64,000 bases of DNA. Origin: Avena insularis. Lineage: Eukaryota > Streptophyta > Magnoliopsida > Poales > Poaceae. Made by a program: the position numbers and the translations under genes. Location: positions 206,714,941 to 206,778,940 of the forward strand of contig CM042684.1 in the NCBI GenBank assembly GCA_023614405.1. Direction: 5' to 3'. Below, one piece after another: positions 1-13,334 of the stretch (position 1 is its first letter; each line of letters begins with the position of its first letter). A model generated the notes under the pieces. It made no database searches, was not told the origin of the DNA, and worked only from the letters and a program-made list of their open reading frames with translations.

Positions 1-442
1 CTTCAGTATGCGAACCCACCTTTATAGTCACCCTGTTACGGTGTGACGTTTGATGTTATCAAGATACTCTTCCGGTGTTAGCAATTAACATGATCTCATG
101 GTCTAAGGATAAAGATTACTTCGTATGATGTTAGCAATATAAACATAATGACTTTGATCGTAATGCTATACTTCGGATGAATGTTCATCACATCATTCCA
201 CCAATGGTGTGACCTTGTTATTAACAACATCCAATGTCCATGATCAGGAAACCTTGATCATCTTGTTAATCAACAAGCTAGTCTATAAGAGAGGCATAAC
301 TAGGAACCCTTTTTGTTTATTAAACACACATGTATTGATGTTTCTGATCAATACAATTCTAGCATGTAAAATAAACATTTATCATAAACATGGAATAAGA
401 TAATAACCACTTTATTATTGCCTCTCAGGCATATTCCCTTTA
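1..442 (-). repeat. Copia element 1, 3' LTR (partial)
   Basis: This segment matches 6558-6999 at a constant offset of 6557 bases, so it is the second LTR of the same element. On the minus strand it is the downstream (3') LTR, cut by the window start. The polypurine-like tract AAGTGGGATAC (minus strand) lies directly next to its inner end. The terminal CA of the right copy reads TA here, a decayed terminus. Positions 1-11 match poorly. Confidence 0.88.
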
Positions 443-2204
443 GTATCCCACTTGCACTAGAGTCAATAATCTAGTTTGAAAAACTTTGCGTTTGAACACC
501 TATGGCTTTCTGGTGTTGCATATACGCTATTGCTAGTGGTTAACATAATCTCTGGATCTGACAGTTTCAGATCCGTGTGTATTTGCATGTCTCTGCGTCT
601 CTACGCATCACTCATTCTCAAATGAGATGGCATTGTATAGATTTGGTCCTTTGGTGAGACGTTTAGTTCGTTCGGCTCAAAATATGTTGATATTATTGTC
701 ACACAATATATCTTCATAGTATTATCCCACTTTGAACCACACCTAGTTTGATAAAAAACTACTTAACACAAATGCCCTCCTTTGCTGCTACTATAGCAGT
801 CATATACTTAGCCTTTTGTTGTAGTATCCGTCACAATGTCTCAACTTTGGAACTCATCCAAATACATCATGGAACATCCTTTCCATTACATTGTGCCACC
901 CATAGTCTAAATTGAGATAAATTTAATTTGTATCTTGTGACAAAACTAGTATCAATGTAACACTTTACAATGAACTACCTTTAACTATTTGTCACTTATA
1001 CATTATATATTCTTAGTTCTTCCAAAGCTCATAAGAATATCTTTACTATTGTCCAATAATCATCTTATGAATCATTCTGGTATATGCTCATAACATTTAG
1101 AGCATAGGACATTCTGGATATATACATATCATGGTATAATAGATCAAAATCTTCATGTGATTTTACTCACCAAGTGTTGAAACACTTGAATTTTGATACA
1201 ATCCTTTCCATGCAGCAAGAACCTTTCTTGTTGTTTCCATATTGAACCCTTTCAATATCTCATATATGTATGTCTGGCACAACCATATTAGCGCCTTAAT
1301 CTATCCATATAGATATTGATGCCTAATATTCCGGGTTTGCCCAAGTCTTTCATCGAAATCTTATTTAATGAAATTCTTAACTTGTGTCAATACAAGATAC
1401 ATCATTTCCAATCAACAATATGTCCTCTACATAATGTATTAGAAATATGTCTCAGCGCTCCCACTTAATTTCTTGCAAATGCAAGCATCTTCATCATCTC
1501 CGATGAATTTAAACTCTTTTAACAGTTTCATCATGGTGAAGATTCCAACTCCGCTATGCTTACTTCAACTATTGAAGTTTACATGCCCTTTTAGCACCCT
1601 TTGAATTAACAAAACCCTTCAGACCATGTCATTTACATGTCCTAGGTTACCGTTCTATTAGAAGAACCTTGTTTTGTTTATTCAACTACCATATACCAAA
1701 TTATATGTAGTGGTTGCTACATTAATCGGTCAAGACTATATATCTCTATGAAAGATCAAATCTTGTCATAGTTAACTCCTTGAACATTGTCGTAAACTTC
1801 TTTCCGACATGTCGACTATTTCATAGATGTTAAACATCCATGTCTTATTTCTTTATAGATACAAACACGACCGATAAGCTTCACGCCTTTCCGGAGTGTC
1901 TTCCAAGTTGAGAAACTTGTTTTCTCGTGTATGGATACTATGACGGATTCTATGACTTCTAGTCATTTTATGGAGTCAGGGCCCATCATCGCTTCTTTGC
2001 ATGTAGTCGGTTTATCATTGTCAAAACAATAACGACATGCTTACCAAATCTTACTATTTGATTCATACCGACCCACACGGTTCTATAGGAACTCTAATCT
2101 CCGAGATCACACCTTTTGTAATCACGAGAGCCACAGGGACACTTTCTGGCGCTGCGCTACTTAGCACATATAGCTAAGGTTCAACAACCTTATCAAAGTT
2201 TTAT

Positions 2205-2450
2205 TGTCCTCCCACTTAACTTTTCACGAAAAATTCCTTCTCAAGAAACTTGACGTTCCAAGTAACAAACTCTTTTGTCCTCGGTGTTATGGAGAAATTC
2301 CCAACAAATTCTTTGGGATAACCTACAAAGACGTGCTTATCCGACTTTGGTTGTAAACATTTTACTGATGCATAGCATACCAAAATTTAAGAAAAGACAA
2401 TTCGGGTTTTATCCCAAACCATAACTCATATGGTGTCATTTCAATGGATC
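2205..2450 (-). pseudogene. Copia integrase/pol remnant
   Basis: Reading the minus strand from about 2440 leftward gives a run resembling the conserved Copia segment after the integrase core. It includes MTPYELWFGIKP, then the equivalents of the usual 'FVGYPKE' and 'FLEKEF' stretches with TPRTKEFVTWNVKFLEKEF. Stops and frame changes break it. The family match rests on my knowledge of plant Copia polyproteins. It shows that this element once had an ordinary pol and that the element reads on the minus strand. Confidence 0.7.
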
Positions 2451-5304
2451 ACGATGGTGCTCTTTTCAGTGTAAAAGCGGTAGTCTCTAAAGCTTCAATC
2501 CTTAAAACATAATGGCAGTTTTATAAATGACACCCTTGATTTTACCATGTCAAACATGGTTTGATTTTATCTCTCGAATATGCCATACTCCTATGGTTTA
2601 TCGGGACACACAAATCATGGAACAATTCCTCAAGTCTTAGGTGTTTTTGCTAAACATGTAACTCAACTATCTTCCTTTATGATCGAATCATAAACTCTTT
2701 ATTTTTGTTGTTACAATGATTTTCCACTTCATCTTGAAAGTCTTTGAACAATTTTCAAATGTTTCGTACTTCTTCCTTATTAAGTAAATATACAGATATA
2801 TTCACTCAAATTTTCGGAGAAAGCATATGAAGCAAAAAGATCCATCGCATATGGCTACACATAATGGACTATGCACATCAGCATGCACAATTTTCAATAA
2901 GCTAGTCATCCGTTCCTCTCTCGCCTATGGACGGAGTTTCAATTATCTCGAGGAAAGTCTCACATGCGTCAATTGATCAAAATCAAAGACTCCAAAAATC
3001 CATCAACATGGATTTTCTTCATGTTTTCTTTCAAATATAATTTAAACAACGATGTCACTTCATAAGTGATCTTTCAATCATTTTTCTTGCGACATTTTAG
3101 CAATAGTGTTTATGTATGTGATTTCTCCAACTAGACTTGTAAAAGTTCATCCATCCTTTATGGAATACGGTAATTATTTGAACAACCATTGTTCTCATGA
3201 TACCAGAACAAAATAACAATTATTTAAACAAATCTTGAAGGCTTGGTTTGATGACAACGAAAAACACAATACCACTTTATTTGTTTTCGATGAACATCAT
3301 CACTCATTCTCTTGCTGGTTACTTAGGCCATTGTAGTTCATGAATTGCGTTGTCCTGTATGACACTTCATACCAACCAATTCGGTATCCAATACCGGTAT
3401 CCAATACCTAAGAACCACATTGTTTAACAAGCAAGGAATATAGCCATAACATGTATATCTTTGTATACCTAAGTTGGACATGTCCAACCTTTTATTTTCT
3501 GCCAAGTATTTTATAGATTCTCTTCCAGCAATTTCTTTTCTTTTAAAAGAATCAATCAACATCAATAGTGGTATCATCAACATGACACATGGTACAAAGC
3601 GTATATAGTCAAATACTAATACCTTTGGACTTGCACTTTGAAGTTGATCACCATCATCAAATGTTTGGTGTTCTTTCAAAAATCCATTCTTTAGTAATCT
3701 ATTAGTGTAGTAAACATTTTACTTACATCTTCTATTCATCCTTATCATGACAACTTTCATGATCAAGCTACTATAGCCTATAAGGAAGAATCACGAGTAT
3801 AATATCAGTTCCCAAAACCTTTTTGGTAGATTCGGATGCCTAGCATCACCATCCTTCACAAATTCTCATACAATATGAGAACATGTATTTTGCTAAATTA
3901 TACTCTATCATAATGCAACCAAAAAACATTTTTTCAGATATCACAATATCTTTCACACATGATGGTTTCTGAAACAATTTTCAGCTCCAATATAATCTTG
4001 ATATTAAAACAAAATTTTGAATATCAATAATCATGGAGGCAAACATGATACTTTAGATACTAACATTGGAATTCTTACTCTTGATTTAATACTACTTATT
4101 AAACTTCATGGAGTAAATAGAGTTTGCTGAAAGTTTGCAATAGGACTTATAAACTTTAAATTGACATTCGAAACAATACGATACCAGTTCGTAAAGTAAA
4201 TATCCAGAATTCTATAGTTCTATTATCTCAAATAAAAACTAAGCATAAGGTAGTAAACGAATGCCAATGACTACAACAAACTATGCAAATTCACTTTGAT
4301 TTAATTTATGATAAATTTGGTTCGACTAATCCAAATTAGAAATGAACTCCCACTCAAAAAACGACATCCCTCGTGCCTTTTTGGTGATTACATGAACCAA
4401 ATCCACTACACCAAGTCCGATCATCACGTGAGTCGGTGTAGCTTCAAAGGCGAGCATCTATTGGGAATCATATCAACTATATGACTCATGCTTAACCTTT
4501 CGGTCCGTGTTCCGTGGCCATGTCTGTACATGCTAGGCTCGTCAAGTAAGAACCTTAGTATTTGCGTGTGTAAAACTGTCTTACACCCGTTGTATGAAAG
4601 CGTAGAGTCGAGAACACCCGATCATCACGTGATGCCTCAAAACACGATCCACAAAATGGTGCATACTTAAGGAAGAACACATTTTATCTTGATATCTAAA
4701 TGAGGGATCATCTTATAATGCTACCAAAAGCGCCAAACTAGCAATATAAGATGCTAATGTGTGAAGTGAGGTGATATGGTCCATGCGTTTGATCTCTATC
4801 ATTTGCATCGTGGTATGATCTCTATCATTCCTTTGTGTGTAAGGCCAAGGTCTATGGAACTTACACGTTAAGTGAGTTGTAAGAGTATCTATCATACATC
4901 TACTTACAACAATACCATATCAATACACTAGCCCAGCAACGATCTAAACTAGACGCCTCTAATTTATCAATTGCAAGTTTTACGTGGCTTAGGGTTTTCG
5001 GAGATAGAACCGGTCTTACCTACGAACATGAACCACAACGAGGATAACCAAGTTATTAGCAACTCGTTGTAAATCAGATATTGACTATAGTAGGAGAGAC
5101 AGACACCCGCTAGCCACTTATGCAAAACTAGTTGCATGTCACGGAACCGTATCATGTACGATGACATGTAAGGTTGGTCCGGGCCGCTTCATCCCACTAT
5201 GCCACCAATATCCAAAGTACATAGAAGATGCAATAACATGATCATCATCGCCCACATATAAACATATGTGTACTACCCGTGCAAAGCACCTACGCATAGA
5301 TCAG

Positions 5305-5316
5305 GCTCTGATACCA
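5305..5316 (-). other. Primer binding site (initiator tRNA-Met), Copia element 1
   Basis: The minus strand reads TGGTATCAGAGC, the complement of the 3' end of initiator tRNA-Met. It lies one base inside the LTR edge at 5318. This is the standard first-strand primer site of plant Copia elements and sets the element's orientation. Confidence 0.92.
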
Positions 5317-5317
5317 C

Positions 5318-6999
5318 TGTTGTTTCCGCAGCATAGAAAACAAAAAATTTCCTACGGTGTGAACTACACGCTAAGATCTATCTACTAGGTACAAAGCAAC
5401 GGGTGGACATACATCCAACGATAACTTACCCTCATAGACAACGAGCTTTGTTAACGAGTAGGAACTCGTGGTTGATGTAGTCGTACACTTGCCAATCTCA
5501 AGATCGTGATGAAGTCTAGCAGTCCGCCCAAAGACGCCCATCGATCCAGCTCCAAAGACCACCAAGTCCAAAGACCGCAAAGCGTGGTGCATCCGTGATT
5601 GCACACATGTCCCAGACCGACAACCTCCATCCTCGCTTCCAAAGAAGCAGCGGAAGCAGCAACTCCTTTCCAGATAAAGCCACCAGGAACATGTATCTCG
5701 CTAATCCGAGACCATGGAGAAATAATACTAGAGGAGGAGAGAGATCCTTCACAAGGAGGTGTGAGTGAGAAGTGAGGAGGGGGTGGCCTTTTATAGGAGG
5801 AGGGGGGCTGCCCCTCCTTCATGGCCGGTGCATGGAGGAGGTGACCCTTCACCTCCTCCATTCATGTGGTGGTAACCCCTCCACATTAAAATGCCCCTTC
5901 ACATTCTCTTTTAAAGTCTCCACTTTAAATGCATTAAATTTCTCCAAATTTAATGCTCTCTCATTTAATAAAACTCTTTTATTATTTTTATTCAGAATTT
6001 TGTTAATTACTTTAATTAACAAACATTCACATAAAACCCCCTGCAACATTTCAATATTACATGCAGAACCAATTTCAGCAATTTCACCCGAAACAGTTTC
6101 GGTGTCTATTGAAATAATTCCAGCGCTTTCTTAAATCTTTATCTAAAACATATTTACTCCAAATGGTGTCGGTATCCCTTAAGTGTGTCACCCTACGGTT
6201 CGCAAATAATGCAGACATGATCGAGACCCCTCCCCGATCAATAATCAGCAGTGGGACCTGGAGAACCATTCAACGATGACTTCTGTGATCGTGAGAACCT
6301 TTAACGCTAGTAACTAAATCCCTTTGTCCCGCGATATATTACATGTCCGAGATTCGATCATCGGTATCTCCATACCTAGTTTGATCTCGTTACCGACATG
6401 CACTCTTTTCTCGTTCCCGTGATATAACATTCCAATGATCACATCACTTGCTTACAAGCTATTTCAATATGATATCACCGACAGGGCCCAAAGTATATCT
6501 ATCCGTCATCGGGATGGACAAATCCCACTCTTGATCCATGAGCCTCAACATAACACCGTTGTAGCACTGAACCCACCTTTATAGTCACCCTGTTACAGTG
6601 TGACGTTTGATGTTATCAAGATACTCTTCCGGTGTTAGCAATTAACATGATCTCATGGTCTAAGGATAAAGATTACTTTGTATGATGTTAGCAATATAAA
6701 CATAATGACTTTGATCATAATGCTATACTTCGAATGAATGTTCATCACATCATTCCACCAATGGTGTAACCTTGTTATTAACAACATCCAATGTCCATGA
6801 TCAGGAAACCTTGATCATCTTGTTAATCAACAAGCTAGTCTATAAGAGAGGCATAACTAGGAACCCTTTTTGTTTATTAAACACACATGTATTGATGTTT
6901 CCGATCAATACAGTTCTAGCATGTAAAATAAACATTTATCATAAACATAGAATAAGATAATAACCACTTTATTATTGCCTCTCGGGCATATTCCCTTCA
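5318..6999 (-). repeat. Copia element 1, 5' LTR
   Basis: The LTR is 1682 bp. It starts TGTTGTTTCCG beside the primer site on the plus strand and ends TTCA at 6999. Read on the minus strand it begins TGAAGGGAATATGCCC, which resembles the Angela/WIS/BARE type of Triticeae Copia LTR. The 5 bp after it (TAAAT, 7000-7004) occur uninterrupted in the Y1 3' LTR at 11221-11225, so the element inserted into the Y1 5' LTR. The matching left duplication lies outside the window. Confidence 0.9.
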
Positions 7000-9124
7000 T
7001 AAATAACTTGAACCATTTAATTAATTGTCGGGACCCCGGTTCCGCTTAATATTGTCTAGTTGCACCGCATCTTTGCCATGTCATGCATCATACATGCATC
7101 ATGCCCGATCTTCTGTCGTAGTATTAAATACTGTATCCGGTGTTTCTTCTAGTATTTTGCTTCTTCACGGATTAGGCCGTTGAGTGGATGCGAGTGTCGA
7201 CCCGATATCCAGATGAATCTTCTGCTATGTTTCCCAGGCGAGCATTCTCCCCCTTTCTACCTATTTTGCATTTATAGTCTTTATTTCCTCCTGTTGATCT
7301 ATTGTTATCTGTGTTGTGATGCTTTAGTGTTCCGTACCAGATATATTCCGTGCAACCTTTATATTGCCTTGGACACCTCCTATTACATGTTGTTTGGTAG
7401 ATAGATGGTCTTGCGAGTCGTAGTTGCGTGCTCAGGTGCGATCCCGTGTCGTGAAGTACCACACAGTTGTTGGAATGTTGTCATATGCTTAATGGTGGAG
7501 ATGATCATGACTTTAAATACAACTATTAAATTGCTGGGAATAGATATAACTAATGCAGAGGCATCGGTGAGCAATAGATGTTATTTGGTTCTTCCACGCT
7601 CACTTGTGTCCCATAGGACCCCGAGTACTTGATACCTGTTCCTTGACTATCGCACTATCCGCATGTGGGACCATGAATCCCCTTAGCCAGAGCTTGATTC
7701 ATTTCTTATTTCTTGGGGCCACAAACTAGTTTGGGGGTTTATTACTATCCTGTACTTACGCCATGCTTTACTGCTTTATTTAAGATTGTGCGTGGAGCAC
7801 CTATACTGTTTTTGATCGTGCCACGTTTTCGCGGTATCGACAAGCCCAGTCACACTTTCGGGTTCACAGTCGTTTACAACCGTCGTCACAAACCCTGGGT
7901 CCGTTCCGGAGCCGGCCAACTTTGTTGCGGGTAGCTTAGTGGGGTGGCCCCTTGAAATCTTTTATGAATCTTGTGATTGCTTTGTCGTGAAAGCCTCGTT
8001 GGGTTTTGATTTGTTTTTTCCAAGGTTCATTGTGCGTGTGTTGCTATTTGTGCACCCCTGCAGGGTAAATCTTTCTGAAAGCCGTGTCCACGGTTATGGA
8101 CGACTTGGAGCACAGTATCTCGATCATAGACAAGCATAACTAAAGTAGTGTTATAATTTTGACTTAATATGTGACTAGTAATCAGCTTCACTACAATGGA
8201 ATGGATAATAAAAGTCCAACAAATACTGGAACTGGGGTGTATCGTGTCATGTTATACCTGCCTAGTAAGTATCGCAGCTCCAATGGAATGAAATAAAGTG
8301 CCAACAACTGCTGGGTTTTGGATATCACATGCTAATTGTATCTCACTAGTAAGTACTGCAACTACAACTGATTGGTTAACTAAAACTGCCCACTACTTAT
8401 GCTATCAGGATGACTCATGCTATCTATATCTGACTAGTAAGTGTTGCAACTATAATGGAATGAATAAAACTGCCAACTGTGTGAGTTCCTCGGTTTGACT
8501 TCCTCGTTTGGTCTCGAGGGGGAATACCAGGATGGGTATGATTGGTGTTAGTATAAGTTTGGTTCCGAATAGGTCTTTCTTATCTCTGTCTAATAGCCGA
8601 CAGTTTATCGAGTCTCTATAGGTTGTTTAGTGCATGCTTCGCTGCCGCTTCAGTCCACCATACCTATGTAGGCGAGAGCCGCCGAATTCTAGCCTCACCG
8701 TGTACTGGCCTCAGTACTGACTATCCTCTTTTTCCTTTGCCCTTTGTCGGCACCCCTTTTGTTTTAGCAAGTTTGAGATTGACGTCGTTAGCAGGGTTAC
8801 CCTTCTGGCTTGGCCTGGGAAGGGTTATGGACGCCATTGGTTATTCTTCAGGGCTCTTAGCTCAATTTGTTTCTTATCCGTACTCGGATGTTGTTTCGAT
8901 TTCAAGATGATTTGGATCTTTGTACTATATATCTGTATTCTTGACTTAGTGAGTCGTTGCTGTATATATATCTGTTCTGTGGGTTCCATCATGGACTATT
9001 TTGTAATGATATTACTTAGTTTTCCACCTGCACGAAAGTGCCTGGTGGGCATCCTTGAATCGTTTCTATGCGGGTTTGGCGGGAAGCGCTAAAACTTGCA
9101 TAGGGCCAATTTGAGGGTGTTACA
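7000..9124 (+). repeat. Element Y1, 5' LTR (3' two thirds)
   Basis: This matches 11221-13334 base by base over most of its length and 39950-42071 more loosely. It is the downstream part of a long Gypsy-type LTR whose start lies left of the window, cut off by Copia element 1. It ends GAGGGTGTTACA at 9124, directly before a primer site. It holds a four-unit tandem repeat (8171-8480) and the inverted-repeat motif CCGTGTCCACGG near 8083. Short frames inside it are not conserved and are not reported as genes. Confidence 0.88.
8171..8480 (+). repeat. Tandem repeat inside Y LTR (4 x about 86 bp)
   Basis: Four degenerate units each carry CTAGTAAGT-like sequence (at about 8175, 8262, 8346 and 8434) followed by GCAACTACAATGGAATG-like sequence and a run resembling AAAGTGCCAACAACT. 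Spacing is 84-88 bp. The same array occurs in the other two Y LTRs, so it is a fixed part of the family. Confidence 0.8.
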
Positions 9125-9992
9125 AAGTGGTATCAGAGCTCAGCAGTTGTGAGACCCCATTGGTCCAGCCTGTAGGATAACCTAGCTAACGGACTTTGTA
9201 GAGTGTCAAAACTATTTTGAAAAACATCGGTTGTATGGATCTGATTAGTTCTGCTTTTACTCCTTACCTCTGTGCTATTCTCCTCTTACCTTCTCGTGTT
9301 TTTAATCCGTTCTCTTACCTTTCTTCGAGTCCAGGATTTCTCGTAGTATGGTTTTTGTCGCACCTTCAGGGTTTAGGTTCCTTCCTCTTGCAACAATGTT
9401 TCCACATCCGGTCTTCGTGCTATCTGGGTAACCTTCATCTGTTGTACCTTTCGGTGGATCAAAATCCACTGAAATTTTTCGTTGTATCTTCCGGTGTGTT
9501 CCAATGCGACAACATCGTCTACATCAGATCCGATGAAGAGTTTGCATCACTCCTTTATTTTCTGAAGCTTCTGAACATTATTTGTCGAGATCTTCAGTCT
9601 GAATCCTGAGAGTTGGTTGCATAATTCTTCTATTCATGTACAGAGTAATGCTTTGGGTGCACGATGGACTGACCCCCATCCGACTACTCTTATCATTCGC
9701 TTATGTACATTGAACTGGTGGATCAATGCAACTTTACTCCTTTCATGGAAGTTAGAGGTGACATTACCTTTTGGGACCTTTAACTTCGTCCTTTGTTTAT
9801 CCGGAGCGTTCTCTCGACGAACATGAGCAACAACCCTTGTTGGTGATGTCGCTGATTTCAAAACGGAGCAAGAAACTTTGTTAGTGGTGTCGCGAGGATC
9901 TATATGAAGCGAGAAGATTCATATCGCCGGCCTTCTTCCCCATACCATGAGGCGGATCTCGAGGGCGAGATCCATTGTTAGTGGTGTCGAAT
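9125..9992 (+). mobile_element. Element Y1, internal region (short, non-coding)
   Basis: Only 868 bp separate the two Y1 LTRs. A primer site (9128-9139) opens it. The right end, just before the 3' LTR, reads CTCGAGGGCGAGATCC, which resembles the 'frame just before the 3' LTR' of many grass Gypsy elements. No gag, protease, RT or integrase is present, and the 130-codon frame at 9217-9609 matches nothing I know. Y1 is therefore non-autonomous or internally deleted, and would need proteins from elsewhere to move. Confidence 0.75.
9128..9139 (+). other. Primer binding site (tRNA-Met), element Y1
   Basis: TGGTATCAGAGC lies three bases after the LTR end TGTTACA. It fixes Y1 as a plus-strand element. 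Confidence 0.92.
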
Positions 9993-12900
9993 TGTAGCAC
10001 CCCGGTAAAACCACTACTAGAAAATCGCGTGTTGTTTTTATTTTGTGCATCATCATGACCGCATGCTCATGTCATCATGCCACATTGCATTTGAGCATCG
10101 TCATGTCATAATACATGGTTTGCCTAAAACTATTTTCTAAAAGCCTAGTTTTGTTTTCTAAATATCCCTATCTTTATTTCAAATAAAAACCCTGGACTCT
10201 TCGGATCTTTTATTTATCTAAAAACTATTTGCAAAAGTCTTTTATATAAAAATAAATGAAGAAACAAAATAAAAACTAATTTTGTTTCGAGGGAGGTCGC
10301 CACTGGCTAGGCCCAAAAGCCTAGCAGGCAGCAGCCTACTACCCCAAATAGATATCTTAACCCTCACCCTAGACTGCCTTACCCCAGCCGCCGTCAACCA
10401 CTCAACCAACCCGATGCACCCCACCCGCCCCGGTCACACCGACATGACCACTGCAGCACACATCGCTGCAACACACCAACCGCAACGCGCACCTGCCCGC
10501 ACCTTCACACCGAAACGACAACACACAGACACGCACAGGAGTGTGCCCACCAACCGCGTCCCACCCCCTACCTCGTCCATGATCCCCTCGCCCCGCCTCC
10601 TAGGACCCCGTGCTAGCCTCGATCCCCGCTGCCGCGCGCATCCGTGACGCCAGGAGCTCCGCCACTCGCGGGATCCCCTTCGCCCGAGCTCGCCCAGGTG
10701 CCCTGTCTCCGTGCCCCTTCCTCTCTGTCCGTGCCTCGTCGGTGTCAAGTCGTCGCCGTCCCGTCTCCTCCCTTGAGCCTCGTGAGCCACCATGTTCCCC
10801 GCCACCACGCCACATTCCAAGATCTTCGCCCTGGGACCACCAAGACCTTTCTACATGGACCATACGGCGCCACACCCCAAGGCCTCCAGCGCGGAAACAC
10901 AAGTCCTCCTTCAGGGATGGGATGGCCGAGACACATGGATTCGAGCCCCCGGAGCCCAAGATCGTCGAACCCTAATGTGATCCCCTTTCCGAGACACCCC
11001 TATTTGTTATAATATATGACATCTATATTGCTGCATATTAAATTGCTCATGCTCGCATACTTATTCATTTGTTTGGGGGTACTTTGTCGATCCACCTCAT
11101 AATTAAATATGGAGTCCATATGCGGGCCTTTCTAGTCTTATATTGGCTCCACTTAAATTTGCGTAGCGAACCGATGCCATGTTTTGCCTTGTTAATGCAA
11201 CATTTAAATTGTAGGGTATCTAAATAACTCGAACCATTTAATTAATTGTCGGGACCCCGGTTCCGCTTAATATTGTCTAGTTGCACCGCATCTTTGCCAT
11301 GTCATGCATCATACATGCATCATGCCCGATCTTCTGCCGTACTATTAAGTAGTGTATCCGGTGTTTCTTCTAGTGTTTTGCTTTTTCACGGATTAGGCCA
11401 TTGAGTGGATGCGAGTGTCGACCCGATATCCAGATGAATCTTCGGCTATGTTTCCTAGGCGAGCATTCTCCCCCTTTCTACCTATTTTGCATTTATAGTC
11501 TTTATTTCCTCCTATTGATCTATTGCTATCTGTGTCGTGATGCTTTAGTGTTCCGTACCATATATATTCCATGCAGCCTTTATATTGCCTTGGACAACTC
11601 CTATTACCTGTTGTTTGGTAGATAGATGGTCTTGTGAGTCCTAGTTGCGTGCTCAGGTGCGATCCCGTGTCGTGAAGTACCACACAGTTGTTGGAATGTT
11701 GTCATATGCTTAATGGTGGAGATGATCATGACTTTAAATACAACTATTAAATTGTTGGGAATAGATATAACTAATGCAGAGGCATCGGTGAGCAATAGAT
11801 GTTATTTGGTTCTTCCACGCTCACTTGTGTCCCGTAGGACCCCGAGTACTTGATACCTGTTCCTTGACTATCACACTATCCGCATGTGGGACCATGAATC
11901 CCCTTAGCCAGAGCTTGATTCATTTCTTATTTCTTGGGGCCACAAACTAGTTTGGGGGTTTATTACTATCCTGTACTTATGCCATGCTTTACTACTTTAT
12001 TTAAGATTGTGCATGGAGCACCAGATGTTTTGGATCGTACACGCTGCTGTATTGACAAGCCCAGTCACACTTTTGGGTTCCCAGTCATTTACAGCCGTCG
12101 TCACACACCCTGGGTCTGTTCTGGAGCCGGCCAACTTCGTTGCGGGTAGCTTAGTGGGGTGGCCCCCTGAAATCTTTTATGAATCTTGTGATTGCTTTGT
12201 CGTGAAAGCCTCGTTGGGTTTTGATTTGGTTTTTCCGAGGTTGATCGTGCGTGTGTTGCTATTTGTGCACCCCTGCAGGGTAAATCTTTCTGAAAGCCGT
12301 GTCCACGGTTATGGACGACTTGGAGCACAGTATCTCGATCATAGACAAGCATAACTAAAGTAGTGCTATAATTTTGACTTAATATGTGACTAGTAATCAG
12401 CTTCACTACAATGGAATGGATAATAAAAGTGCCAACAACTACTGGAACTGGGGTGTATCGTGTCATGTTATACCTGCCTAGTAAGTATCGCAACTCTAAT
12501 GGAATGAAATAAAAGTGCCAACAACTGCTGGGTTTTGGATATCACATGCTAATTGTATCTGACTAGTAAGTACTGCAACTACAACTGATTGGTTAACTAA
12601 AACTGCCCACTACTTATGCTATCAGGATGACTCATGCTATCTATATGTGACTAGTAAGTGCTGCAACTATAATGGAACGAATAAAACTGCCAACTATGTG
12701 AGTTCCTCGGTTTGACTTCCTCATTTGGTCTCGAGGGGGAATACTAGGATGGGTATGATTGGTGTTAGTATAAGTCTGGTTCCGAATAGGTTTTTCTTAT
12801 CTCTCTCTAATAGCCGACAGTTTATCGAGTCTCTATAGGTTGTTTAGTGCATGCTTCGCTGCCGCTTCAGTCCACCATACCTATGTAGGCGAGAGCCACC

Positions 12901-13334
12901 GAATTCTAGCCTCGCTGCAATGGCCTCAAGATCGACGCCTCTTTTTTCCTTTGCCCTTTGTCGACACCCCTTTTGTTTTAGCAGGTTTGAGATCGACGTT
13001 GATAGCAGGGTTACCCTTCCGGCTTGGCCTGGGCAGGGTTATGGACGCCATTAGTTATTCTTCAGGACTCTTAGCTCAATTTTCTTCTTATCCGTACTCG
13101 GATGTTGTATCGATTTCAAGATGATTTGGATCTTTGTACTGTATATCTGTATTCTTGACTTAGTGAGTCGTTGCTGTATATATATTTGTTCTGTGGGTTC
13201 CATCATGGACTATTGTGTAATGATATTACTTTGTTTTCCACCCACACGAAAGTGCCTGGTGGGCGTCCTTGAATCGTTTCTATGCGGGTTTGGCGGGAAG
13301 CGCTAAAACTTGTATAGGGCTGATTTGAGGGTGT
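9993..13334 (+). repeat. Element Y1, 3' LTR
   Basis: The LTR starts TGTAGCACCCCGG and matches the 5' LTR remnant. It ends at GAGGGTGT (13334); the last four bases (TACA) of the 5' copy are replaced by foreign sequence. A GC-rich block at 10290-10980 ends in a stretch also found in the solo copy at about 39690 (CGAACCCTAATGTGATCCCC). At 3342 bp this LTR is shorter than the solo copy at 37804-42071, mostly within the GC-rich block. It carries the 86-bp array (12385-12700) and the inverted-repeat motif at 12297-12310. Confidence 0.88.
12385..12700 (+). repeat. Tandem repeat inside Y1 3' LTR (4 x about 86 bp)
   Basis: Same array as at 8171-8480, with CTAG cores near 12390, 12478, 12563 and 12651. 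Unit order is preserved, so the array predates this element's insertion. Confidence 0.8.

Larger units (their letters stand above)
443..5317 (-). mobile_element. Copia element 1, internal region (decayed)
   Basis: This is the internal domain of a minus-strand Ty1/Copia retrotransposon between two matching LTRs. It runs from the tRNA-Met primer site near 5305 to the polypurine tract near 450. It is AT-rich, no long reading frame survives, and only one pol stretch is recognisable (about 2205-2450). The part at 4340-5300 resembles 59260-60270 of the right-hand Copia element in short blocks, including a run about a fast-changing start followed by ACGTGGCT..., so the two share a leader. I see no gag frame. 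The internal length of about 4.9 kb is normal for the superfamily, so loss of coding is by mutation rather than one large deletion. Confidence 0.8.

Noticed and set aside
3338..3679. 113-codon minus-strand ORF in Copia element 1
   Set aside because: No Copia motif is visible, and it is surrounded by stops in decayed sequence.
5371..6134. ORFs up to 136 codons within the Copia 1 LTR
   Set aside because: They overlap on both strands inside an LTR, and no protein family is recognised.
9128..9139. tRNA-like sequences (also near 5305, 60278, 62623)
   Set aside because: They are 12-base primer sites complementary to the tRNA 3' end; no cloverleaf surrounds them.
10282..11012. Overlapping ORFs of about 120 codons
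   Set aside because: Same reason: GC-rich block of the Y1 3' LTR, open in several frames at once.
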